Source: an uncultured Verrucomicrobiales bacterium
GTDB lineage: Bacteria > Verrucomicrobiota > Verrucomicrobiia > Limisphaerales > UBA1100
Direction of reading: 5' to 3'
Length of the DNA: 33,371 bases
Assembly (NCBI GenBank): GCA_913048135.1
Contig: CAJWVY010000015.1
Coordinates: 1-33,371 of the forward strand
Below, one piece after another: positions 1 to 6,653 of the stretch. A model generated the notes under the pieces. It was not told the origin of the DNA and did no database searches. It was given only the letters and a program-made list of their open reading frames with translations. The number at the start of each line of letters is the position of its first letter. Positions within the stretch are counted from its first letter, which is position 1. A program made the translations under genes and the position numbers.

Positions 1-1
1 T

Positions 2-124
2 GACTTACTTAAAGATTTTAAAAATCTAGAATTACTCAACTTGCACAACAATGATGGTATCAATGATGTCCAAGTGCAGAAAATAAAATCTATTTTGCCC
101 AATTGTATGATTACTTATTATTAG
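2..124 (+). CDS. C-terminal end of a leucine-rich-repeat protein (cut by window edge)
   Basis: Forty codons are open from base 2 to a TAG at 122-124. The peptide has regularly spaced leucines (LLKDFKNLELLNLHNND) and ends LPNCMITYY, which looks like the last repeat and cap of the bacterial LRR proteins common in Planctomycetes and Verrucomicrobia. The start lies outside the window, so length and domain architecture are unknown. Base composition is clearly more AT-rich than the block beginning near 536. It could be an intact gene end or a remnant, since the next feature is also only a fragment. Confidence 0.6.
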   Translation, partial: DLLKDFKNLELLNLHNNDGINDVQVQKIKSILPNCMITYY

Positions 125-210
125 TTGATTCTGTCTGCTCTAAAAGGTTTAGAGCTATATTAACCCATTAGGCCAGCAGTAAAATACAGCGATTAGGTGT
201 ACGAAACTGA

Positions 211-333
211 TGGCTGCTAAAAAACAGAATGCTGTTGGCTCAAGGTTTATTGGTGAACGACATCCTCATCCACAACCGCGCTTTATCTGATGAGGAAGTG
301 AAAGCTCTCTACGAATTCGAGAAAGCTGAATAG
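211..333 (+). pseudogene. Remnant of a LamG/concanavalin A-like lectin domain C-terminus
   Basis: The frame ending at TAG 331-333 encodes DILIHNRALSDEEVKALYEF, the hallmark last strand and helix of LamG-type laminin-G/concanavalin A-like domains. The frame is closed by a TGA at 208-210, so only about 40 codons remain and no complete beta-sandwich is possible. A 34-residue reading from ATG 229 exists but has no visible ribosome binding site. I read this as a decayed gene end next to a tRNA, not as a functional small protein. Confidence 0.6.
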
Positions 334-349
334 GCGAACTAAAAAGTAA

Positions 350-427
350 TGGTCGGCTCGGGGCGATTCGAACGCCCGACCTCCTCGTCCCGAACGAGGC
401 GCGCTAACCAGGCTGCGCTACGAGCCG
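350..427 (-). tRNA. tRNA-Pro (anticodon CGG)
   Basis: On the minus strand the cloverleaf is complete. The acceptor arms CGGCTCG and CGAGCCG pair and are followed by an encoded ACCA end. The D stem is GCGC/GCGC, the anticodon stem CCTCG/CGAGG closes a TTCGGGA loop giving anticodon CGG, and the T arm is GGGCG-TTCGAAT-CGCCC. The body is close to typical bacterial tRNA-Pro(CGG). Confidence 0.95.
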
Positions 428-439
428 ACAACGGGCCGG

Positions 440-468
440 AATGAAACCAGATTAGTTCCTAATTGCAA
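440..468 (-). promoter_or_regulatory. Candidate promoter of tRNA-Pro
   Basis: Reading on the minus strand, TTGCAA (463-468) and TTCATT (440-445) are separated by 17 bases. The predicted start would fall a few bases before the mature tRNA 5' end at 427. A small ATTAG-TTC-CTAAT dyad (451-463) lies in the spacer. Sequence match only. Confidence 0.35.
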
Positions 469-496
469 CGCTGTTTTTCGGGTTTTTCCTATCTCA

Positions 497-524
497 TTGA
501 CTTTTGCCACGGTGTACTTAGGTT
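497..524 (+). promoter_or_regulatory. Candidate promoter of the SGNH-like gene
   Basis: TTGACT (497-502), a 16-base spacer and TAGGTT (519-524) form a good sigma70-type promoter. The expected transcription start near 531 leaves a leader of about five bases before the ATG at 536, and no Shine-Dalgarno sequence is visible. Confidence 0.5.
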
Positions 525-535
525 CAATGTATTAA

Positions 536-1459
536 ATGACCCGTTGGTTAACCATTCTGTTGCTTGGCTGGATGACTTTGGGGGCTTTGGAAACAAAGGC
601 TTCCATGGCCATTGGGTCGCAGCGGTTTAATTTGCGCTGGAACGGAGTAAACCGAGGCTTGCCGCTGCCTTTTGCCAGCGGAGCCAATCCCATCATCCCT
701 GTTAGTCCGTGGTTCCCAACGAATAGTATCACCTTTACCACCAATCGGGTGATGTTGCCTGATACCCTGAATGTTTTATTTTTGGGGAACAATATTGTGA
801 AGGCCAATAACATGGCCTCCGTGCTTACCTCGATGAGTCAGGTGGGGAAGCTTAAAATCAGGGCCAAGACTCATGCGCCGGGCGGCTATACTTTGTTCAA
901 TCATTCGGTGGATATTCATAGTGTCACCAATATTAGCACTTCCTTTCCGGATTTCCGGAACATCACCAACCGCATTCCGCAGCATGTGATTGTTTTGCAG
1001 GAGCACACCCGTGCGCCGGTGTATACGCCGGCGGTGACGCTGTCTTCCGCGCAGCGGTTGAATGTCAGGGCGCAGGCGGCTAAATCGCAGGTCGCTTTTC
1101 TGTTGCCGCATGCCATTGGGGATGGATTTTATTCCACGGCGGAAATGTATCGGCAGGCAGAACGAAGTGTTTATGGAGTGGCGGCACAGCTGAATGCGCC
1201 GGTGGTGCCGGCTGGGTTGGCCTGGCAATTGGTGGAGGCGCGGCATCCGGATATTCGCTTGCGTGATCGCACGGGTTTTCTGCCGTCCCAGCACGGCACC
1301 TATCTGAATGCCTGTATGATGTACTGCGCGCTCACGTGGCAGTCGCCATTGGGATTATCCAATGGCGGCTTGTTTCAAGTGCGGGAGCGCGAGGCTAAGA
1401 TTCTCCAACGAACGGCTTGGGAGGTATTTGTCGCGCGGCGCGGCGCAATTCCGTTCTAA
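536..1459 (+). CDS. Secreted SGNH/GDSL-hydrolase-like protein, probably catalytically inactive
   Basis: The 307-residue product begins with a Sec signal peptide (hydrophobic residues 5-17). The rest resembles SGNH hydrolases of the DUF4886 type: LNVLFLGNN (79-86) at the first block, GGYTL (116-120), VLQEHTRAP (153-161) and PSQHGTYLNA (250-259) at the last block. In active relatives the first block reads GNS with the nucleophile serine and the last reads D-G-x-H-P-S with the Asp and His. Here these positions read GNN (Asn86) and T-G-F-L-P-S (246-251), so all three catalytic residues appear to be lost in my by-eye alignment. The fold and export are kept, so it may bind a carbohydrate or ester without cleaving it. 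It is convergent with the methyltransferase gene, with overlapping stops. The ATG at 536 is chosen because it starts the signal peptide and follows a promoter directly. Confidence 0.65.
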   Translation: MTRWLTILLLGWMTLGALETKASMAIGSQRFNLRWNGVNRGLPLPFASGANPIIPVSPWFPTNSITFTTNRVMLPDTLNVLFLGNNIVKANNMASVLTSMSQVGKLKIRAKTHAPGGYTLFNHSVDIHSVTNISTSFPDFRNITNRIPQHVIVLQEHTRAPVYTPAVTLSSAQRLNVRAQAAKSQVAFLLPHAIGDGFYSTAEMYRQAERSVYGVAAQLNAPVVPAGLAWQLVEARHPDIRLRDRTGFLPSQHGTYLNACMMYCALTWQSPLGLSNGGLFQVREREAKILQRTAWEVFVARRGAIPF

Positions 1460-2622
1460 CTGTCCGCGCGCCGGAGGTCGGCGACGCATTCGACGTGTTG
1501 GGTTTGGGGGAACATGTCAAGGGGGGTGACGCTCTTCAAGGTGTAACCGTTTTCACACAGCCATTTGAGATCACGGGCAAGTGTGGCGGGGTGGCAGCTG
1601 ACGTAGATGACCTGACGGGGACTGGCCTTGACCAGCATATCGAGGCCTTCCTGATGACAACCTTTCCGCGGAGGATCCAGAATGATGGTGGTATCATCGG
1701 CCGGGAAGCGTTCGAGTAGTTCGTCCATGTGTTCCTCGGTTTTGCCCAGCAGAAATTCGCCGTTGGTATGGCCGCGTTGCTCGAGGTTGCGGCGGGCGGG
1801 CAGGATGCATTGCTTGTCGATATCGATGCCCACAAACCCCTCGACTAGATCGGCTAGTGACAGACTGAAAAATCCGATACCGCAGTAGGCATCCACCAGA
1901 TACTTGGAGCCGGCATCCTGCAGGCATTGGCGGACGGATTCCACCAGCTCGGGTAGGAGATGGAAGTTGTTCTGGAAAAATGAATCACGATGCATCTCCC
2001 AGTCATCGGGCATCATGCGCAGGACGACCTTCTGCATGTTGCGCGGTGGCGGGTTTTCTCGGACTTCCCGCAATTGCTCATTCAGCGCCGACTCGGCGAT
2101 ATGGCAGTTCTGCAGATCTATTACCAACCGGCTGTCCCAATGAAGAAAGCCGTACACCGGGCGTTGCTCGATCTTGTTCCATTGGCGTCGCACCATGATT
2201 CGGTTGCGGTAGTTGTAGGGTTCCGGGCAGGGAACGAGGTTGCCAACCACGGTGCTGTCAAAGCCGCCGATGCGTTCGAAGAGGTCGCGCACCTGCGATT
2301 CCTTGATGGTTTGTTGGGTGTTGTAATCGATGTGCTGATATTGGCAGCCGCCGCAGGTGCCGAAATGTTCGCAGCGCGGCTCCACGCGATCGGCCGAGGC
2401 TTCCAAAACTTGTAGGGGTTTGGCGCGGGCGAAGGCTTTTTTCTTTTCAGTGATCTCCACCAGCACAATTTCGCCGGTGATGACAAACGGCACAAAGATC
2501 ACAAAGCCATCTATGCGTCCGACGCCTTCGCCGCCGAAGGCCATGTCGTCAATCGTCAGTTCAACGCGATCACCGACATTGAGGGCTGGCGGCGCGTCGG
2601 ATTGGGAAACAGCATCATCCAT
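1456..2622 (-). CDS. rlmD: 23S rRNA (uracil-5-)-methyltransferase, RlmD/TrmA family
   Basis: This 388-residue protein matches the class I SAM-dependent RNA m5U methyltransferases. An N-terminal TRAM RNA-binding domain spans about 14-73. A 4Fe-4S ligand set follows: Cys84, Cys90 and Cys93 (CEHFGTCGGC) plus Cys173 (NCHIAESA). The catalytic domain has FFQNN (215-219), the SAM loop DAYCGIGFF (244-252), LDPPRKGC (315-322), nucleophile Cys343 in YVSCHPATLARDL and Glu378 near the end. Family members methylate U1939 or U747 of 23S rRNA or U54 of tRNA; the exact target cannot be told from sequence, so the symbol is provisional. It lies 45 bases downstream of the DUF3500 gene on the same strand. Its TAG shares bases with the TAA of the opposing gene. 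Confidence 0.88.
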   Translation of the reverse strand: MDDAVSQSDAPPALNVGDRVELTIDDMAFGGEGVGRIDGFVIFVPFVITGEIVLVEITEKKKAFARAKPLQVLEASADRVEPRCEHFGTCGGCQYQHIDYNTQQTIKESQVRDLFERIGGFDSTVVGNLVPCPEPYNYRNRIMVRRQWNKIEQRPVYGFLHWDSRLVIDLQNCHIAESALNEQLREVRENPPPRNMQKVVLRMMPDDWEMHRDSFFQNNFHLLPELVESVRQCLQDAGSKYLVDAYCGIGFFSLSLADLVEGFVGIDIDKQCILPARRNLEQRGHTNGEFLLGKTEEHMDELLERFPADDTTIILDPPRKGCHQEGLDMLVKASPRQVIYVSCHPATLARDLKWLCENGYTLKSVTPLDMFPQTQHVECVADLRRADS

Positions 2623-2667
2623 CAGGTCAACAACCCTTTAGCCAATTTGAATTGAACGGCGGAAGCC

Positions 2668-3699
2668 TTAGTGCGCCTTCTTGAAATGTTCGCGTAGGAT
2701 GTCGCGGCCGAAGTCGCCCTTGAAATCACGCCAGGTGGCGTGAATGTGGTTGGAGCCGTTCTGCGTGTTGGCATATTCGAGCAGAAAAGTGGGGCCCTGA
2801 ATGCGGTAGTAGTGCGGCTCAAAGGCCTTGGTGCTGCCGGCCCAGGAGAAGCGGATCTTGGCCAGTCCGGCTTTCTCGATCTTGGCCCAGTCTTCTTTGG
2901 CCACCACGGCGCGGTGGCGGTTGATGTATTCCTGAATGAGTTTGGTGAGCTGGGCCTGCTGGCCTTTGTTTAGGTCGTTGTAGCCGATGCCGGAATTTTC
3001 CATTGCCTCCACCGAAGGCAGGGCGGAGGTGAGGATGTCGCGTGGCGCTTTTTCAGCGATCACGGCCTGCTTGATCTGCGCGGCACTAAGGGAGGTGCGC
3101 AATTCGCGAGCGGCGAATTCCTCGGCTTCCAGGGCGATCAGTTTTCGGCCCGGGCCGAAATCCGCCACAGCCGGGTTACTGGCGAGGAACGACGGCACTA
3201 CGCTGAGCTTGCCGTTTACGATGGTGTAATTTAGCGACAAATGGTGGCCTTCGAAACGCCAGCCCCACGCGCCTTTGTTGCCGGGCTTGCCGAATACAAG
3301 AATGTGGTAGGCATCGCGGTCGCGCACAAAGCGACGATTCTTGCCCTCCAGCATGTACAGGATGTCCTCGAGGAACATGATGTTTTTCACCTTGGTATGG
3401 CCTGATTCGCTGAGCACAGTCTTGAGCAGGGCGTGGGTCAGCTCCCGTTGCTGGCCGGTCATGTGCTCGATCTGCAGCCCCTTGCGGCCGCCGCCCTTAA
3501 GCATTTCGGCGGGAATGAAATGCCAGTAAGTGCGTTCTTCGCCGTCAAATTTGAAAACGGCCTGCGCTTTCTGTTTGGCGTCCAGACTGGCGATCAAGGC
3601 GTCGGCAGCCTTGGCCATGTTGGCCGTCACATTTTCAGCTTGGGCGGGGATAACAAACGTCATGGCTGCGGCTGCAGCCAGAGAAAGTGCGAATTTCAT
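2668..3699 (-). CDS. Secreted DUF3500 family protein
   Basis: The 343-residue product starts with a clear signal peptide (MKFALSLAAAAAMTFVIPAQA) and is exported. The remainder fits the uncharacterised DUF3500 family: WHFIPAE (59-65), WGWRFEGHHLSLNYT near 145-159, VPSFLASNPA near 168-177 and, close to the C terminus, NHIHATWRDF followed by DFGRDIL. The conserved His clusters could hold a metal or act in catalysis, but no activity is established to my knowledge. It is transcribed away from ymdB, with a 77-base divergent gap carrying a promoter for each direction, and may be cotranscribed with the methyltransferase gene 45 bases downstream. Confidence 0.8.
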   Translation of the reverse strand: MKFALSLAAAAAMTFVIPAQAENVTANMAKAADALIASLDAKQKAQAVFKFDGEERTYWHFIPAEMLKGGGRKGLQIEHMTGQQRELTHALLKTVLSESGHTKVKNIMFLEDILYMLEGKNRRFVRDRDAYHILVFGKPGNKGAWGWRFEGHHLSLNYTIVNGKLSVVPSFLASNPAVADFGPGRKLIALEAEEFAARELRTSLSAAQIKQAVIAEKAPRDILTSALPSVEAMENSGIGYNDLNKGQQAQLTKLIQEYINRHRAVVAKEDWAKIEKAGLAKIRFSWAGSTKAFEPHYYRIQGPTFLLEYANTQNGSNHIHATWRDFKGDFGRDILREHFKKAH

Positions 3700-3707
3700 G
3701 GGGCGCC

Positions 3708-3736
3708 GATTGTGCGGAACGGGCCGGGAATGACAA
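3708..3736 (-). promoter_or_regulatory. Candidate promoter of the DUF3500 gene
   Basis: On the minus strand TTGTCA (3731-3736) and ACAATC (3708-3713) are spaced by 17 bases. Only eight bases separate the -10 from the ATG, so the leader would be nearly absent. Confidence 0.45.
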
Positions 3737-3741
3737 GCAGA

Positions 3742-3770
3742 TTGCGCCCTGTGCAGGCAAGCGCTAGGGT
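3742..3770 (+). promoter_or_regulatory. Candidate leaderless promoter of ymdB
   Basis: TTGCGC (3742-3747), a 17-base spacer and TAGGGT (3765-3770) are followed by exactly six bases and the ATG at 3777. The predicted transcription start is therefore the A of the start codon. There is no Shine-Dalgarno sequence. Confidence 0.5.
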
Positions 3771-3776
3771 CGGCCC

Positions 3777-4562
3777 ATGAAGCTGTTGTTCATTGGCGAC
3801 GTCGTGGGCTCGCCCGGCCGCAAGGCGCTAGCGGAGCTGTTGCCCGGCCTGCGGGCGCAGCATGGGCTGGATGTAGTGGTGGCCAACGGCGAAAATTCCG
3901 CCGGCGGCAACGGCATCACGCCGGACACAGCAGCGGAGATTTATGCGGCGGGCGTAGATGTGATCACCTGCGGGGATCATCTCTGGGATCAGAAAGAGGT
4001 TGAGATCTTGCTGGATGAGGAACCTCGATTTGTGCGGCCGATTAATTACCCCGCTGGCACTCCCGGTCAGGGTAGCGCGGTGATCGAGCGCGCTGGTCAG
4101 CCCACGGTGGGAGTGATCAACGCGCAAGGAAACACCTTCATGCGAGGTGAATTGGATAATCCCTTTCGGAGCGTCAAGGAGGAGGTGAAGAAACTCGCGC
4201 CGGTGGCGCCGGTGATCCTGCTTGATTTTCATGCGGAAGCCACCAGCGAAAAGATCGCCATGGCGCGAATGCTAGATGGTCACGTGAGCGTGGTGGTGGG
4301 GACTCATACGCATGTGCAAACGGCGGACGAATTTATTTTCCCGGGCGGCACGGCGTTCCTGTGCGATGCAGGTTTTACGGGGCCGCACGACAGTGTGCTG
4401 GGCCGCGATTGGGAGCCGGTGGTGGAACGGTTTCTGACTAGTCAGCCGCGCCGGTTTCCGGTAGCCAAAGATCGTGTGTTGTTGCAGGGCCTGATGGTGG
4501 AGGTCGATGGCGCGACCGGAAAGGCGTTGACTGTAGAGCGTGTCAGTGAAGCCCTGTCCTAA
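3777..4562 (+). CDS. ymdB: YmdB-family metallophosphoesterase
   Basis: The 261-residue length and motif order match the YmdB family of dinuclear metal phosphoesterases, which hydrolyse 2',3'-cyclic nucleotides in vitro and affect RNA turnover and multicellular behaviour in Bacillus. Visible ligands are Asp8 (GDVVGSPG), Glu39-Asn40 (NGENSAGG), His152 (DFHAEATSEK), and His177 and His179 (GTHTHVQTAD). One position differs from the B. subtilis type: the usual GNH reads GDH (Asp67), replacing an Asn metal ligand by Asp. The next gene, yicC, is also tied to RNA metabolism, and the two are 51 bases apart. The start is fixed by the family N-terminus and by a promoter ending six bases upstream. Confidence 0.88.
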   Translation: MKLLFIGDVVGSPGRKALAELLPGLRAQHGLDVVVANGENSAGGNGITPDTAAEIYAAGVDVITCGDHLWDQKEVEILLDEEPRFVRPINYPAGTPGQGSAVIERAGQPTVGVINAQGNTFMRGELDNPFRSVKEEVKKLAPVAPVILLDFHAEATSEKIAMARMLDGHVSVVVGTHTHVQTADEFIFPGGTAFLCDAGFTGPHDSVLGRDWEPVVERFLTSQPRRFPVAKDRVLLQGLMVEVDGATGKALTVERVSEALS

Positions 4563-4613
4563 AGAGCGTTCTGCCTTTCAAAGGAATCCGATTTCTGTCA
4601 AGGTAGCCGGCCC

Positions 4614-5489
4614 ATGAATTCCATGACCGGCTATGGCCGCGGCGAAGCGGCAAGAGGCGGAGCGAAATTCACCGTCGAAATCAGCACGGTAAACCGCAAG
4701 CAGGCGGAGCTGTCGTTGTATTTGCCACGTGAACTGGATGCTCTGGAAAGCCGCGCGCGGGATGAGATCAATGCCAAGGTGTCGCGCGGTCGGATTGCGG
4801 CGCGTGTACAATGGACTGCCAAAAGCGGCGACCGCGCGCAGGTGGAGATCGACCGCAATCTGGCCAAAGAATACGCCAAGGAATACCGCAAACTGGCGAC
4901 GGATTTGAAACTCGGCGGTGAGGTGAGTTTGGACACTATCCTGCGCGCGCCGGGCGTGCTGCAGACTTCCGAGGAAGAGCTAGATGTGGAATCGCTGTGG
5001 ACGCCTTTGCGCACGGCCGTGCGTGCGGCTCTCAAGGAATTGCTGGCGATGCGCGCTCGTGAAGGGGCCAATCTGAAGAAGGATTTGCAGAAGCGCATTG
5101 ATGCATTGCAGAAATCGGTCAAGGCCGTGAAACGCCAAGCGCCCAAAACAGTGCGACGGCATCGGGAAGCGTTACTGGATCGGCTTAATCAATCCGGTCT
5201 GGACCTGAAACTGGACGATGAACGCGTGCTTAAGGAAGTGGCTTTGTTCGCCGACCGGATTGATATAACCGAGGAATTGACGCGGCTGGAAAGTCATTTC
5301 GGGCAGTTTGCCGATTACGCCAAGTCCAAGGGGCCGGTCGGGCGCACGCTGGATTTCCTTTCGCAGGAAATGAACCGCGAAGTGAACACCATCGGCTCCA
5401 AAGCCAATGATCCTTTGATATCGCGGTTGGTGGTGGCGATGAAAAGCGAGTTGGAAAAATTCCGCGAGCAGGTGCAAAACGTCGAATAA
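4614..5489 (+). CDS. yicC: YicC family endoribonuclease
   Basis: A 291-residue protein with the YicC signature MNSMTGYGRG at the N-terminus (YicC N domain, about 1-155) and the DUF1732 C-terminal domain ending in RTLDFLSQEMNREVNTIGSK (near 247-266) and a final helical EKFREQVQNVE. YicC proteins are stress-related endoribonucleases that act on small RNAs in E. coli. Its stop overlaps the gmk start by one base (TAATG), so the two are translationally coupled, an arrangement seen for yicC/gmk in many bacteria. Confidence 0.92.
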   Translation: MNSMTGYGRGEAARGGAKFTVEISTVNRKQAELSLYLPRELDALESRARDEINAKVSRGRIAARVQWTAKSGDRAQVEIDRNLAKEYAKEYRKLATDLKLGGEVSLDTILRAPGVLQTSEEELDVESLWTPLRTAVRAALKELLAMRAREGANLKKDLQKRIDALQKSVKAVKRQAPKTVRRHREALLDRLNQSGLDLKLDDERVLKEVALFADRIDITEELTRLESHFGQFADYAKSKGPVGRTLDFLSQEMNREVNTIGSKANDPLISRLVVAMKSELEKFREQVQNVE

Positions 5490-6082
5490 TGGCCGAGCAA
5501 TCCCAACCGGTTTTGCTGGTGCTCTCCGGCCCGTCAGGTGTGGGGAAAACCACCGTGGCCCATCGCCTGTTGGAGGCCAACTCCAACCTCCAACGCATGG
5601 TCACCTGCACCACCCGCGCCCCGCGCGAAGGCGAAGTGGATGGTCAGGATTATCACTTTGTAACAGAAGACGATTTCCTCACCCAAATCCGCGCTGGCGG
5701 TTTTCTGGAACACGCGGAGGTGTACGGGAACCGTTATGGCACATTGAAATCCAGCGTGCAGGAGGCACTGGCGGCGGGACGGGATGTGTTGATTGTGAAC
5801 GACGTGCAGGGCGCCTTGACGCTCAGCGCCATGGCGCGCCAGGACAACGCCTTGGGTAAGGCGTTGCAGACGTTGTTCATCGTGGTGCCCGATGTTGCCG
5901 AATTGCGCGCGCGCCTAGAGGAACGGGCTGCGGATGAGGCGGACACGATCGAGGATCGGTTGGCGATTGCCGAGGCGGAGATGCAGCAGCAGGGGCAGTT
6001 TGATCATGTAATCGTGAGCAGCACGCGCGAGGCGGATTTCGAGCGGGCCCAAACCATTTACCAAAACGCAAAGGCGGCCTAG
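5489..6082 (+). CDS. gmk: Guanylate kinase
   Basis: Catalyses ATP-dependent phosphorylation of GMP to GDP in the cytoplasm. The 197-residue length is typical. The P-loop GPSGVGKTT is at 14-22, followed by the GMP-binding segment with TTRAPREGEVDGQDYHFV and EHAEVYGNRYGT, and the lid/C-terminal RLEERAADEADTIEDRL. It overlaps yicC by one base at its start and the flavoprotein gene by one base at its end (TAGTG), placing it inside a tight operon. The rpoZ gene that often follows gmk is absent here. Confidence 0.95.
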   Translation: MAEQSQPVLLVLSGPSGVGKTTVAHRLLEANSNLQRMVTCTTRAPREGEVDGQDYHFVTEDDFLTQIRAGGFLEHAEVYGNRYGTLKSSVQEALAAGRDVLIVNDVQGALTLSAMARQDNALGKALQTLFIVVPDVAELRARLEERAADEADTIEDRLAIAEAEMQQQGQFDHVIVSSTREADFERAQTIYQNAKAA

Positions 6083-6639
6083 TGGCAGAACAGAAAACCA
6101 TCATCCTCGGTGTCACCGGCTCCATCGCCGCGCATAAGGCGGTGGATGTGTGCAGTCAGTTGGTGAAAGCCGGCGCGGAGGTGCACGTGGTGATGACACG
6201 TGATGCGCAGGAGTTTATCACGCCCCTGCCGTTCAAGACGCTGTCGCGCAATCCGGTGGTGACCAGCCTTTACGACGAGGAGGAAGGCTGGCGTCCGACA
6301 CACATTCGTCTGGCTGATGAGGCTGATCTCATTCTGGTGGCACCGGCCACCGCCAACACACTCACCAAGCTGGCTCAAGGGCAGGCGGATGATGCCCTGG
6401 GCTGCATTGCTTTGGCGGCGAATCCGGCGGCCAAAATGCTCTTGGCTCCGGCCTTGAACGGCAAGATGTGGGAGCATCCGGCTACACAGGCGAATGTGGC
6501 GTTGCTAAAAGACCGCGGCGCCCAATTCATCGGGCCGGCCGCGGGCGACTTGGCCTGCGGCTACGAAGGCCTCGGCCGATTGGCACCGGTGGAGGAAATT
6601 GTGGAAACGACCTTGCAGGCAGCCGGATTGGCATCGTAA
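6082..6639 (+). CDS. coaC: Flavoprotein, phosphopantothenoylcysteine decarboxylase (CoaC) domain only
   Basis: A 185-residue HFCD-family flavoprotein starting at GTG. It shows the FMN-binding GVTGSIAAHKAVDVCSQL near the N-terminus, APATANTLTKLAQGQADD in the middle, the PxxNxxMW signature as PALNGKMW, and the substrate-clamp motif with the catalytic Cys in GDLACGYEGLGRL. This is the N-terminal half of the usual bifunctional CoaBC (Dfp). The CoaB synthetase half is missing and the frame stops cleanly before a different gene, so CoaB must be encoded elsewhere, or the protein decarboxylates another cysteine-containing substrate. CoaA biosynthesis from pantothenate would connect it with panB further along the window. 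Confidence 0.82.
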   Translation: MAEQKTIILGVTGSIAAHKAVDVCSQLVKAGAEVHVVMTRDAQEFITPLPFKTLSRNPVVTSLYDEEEGWRPTHIRLADEADLILVAPATANTLTKLAQGQADDALGCIALAANPAAKMLLAPALNGKMWEHPATQANVALLKDRGAQFIGPAAGDLACGYEGLGRLAPVEEIVETTLQAAGLAS

Positions 6640-6653
6640 AAGGCGCTGTCGAC

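Noticed and set aside
4574-4584. CCTTT-C-AAAGG symmetry between ymdB and yicC
   Set aside because: The centre is a single base, so no hairpin forms, and it is short enough to be chance.
6468-6653. N-terminal extension of the histidine kinase
   Set aside because: These 62 codons lie inside coaC in another frame and have Arg/Gly-rich composition; the kinase starts at ATG 6654.
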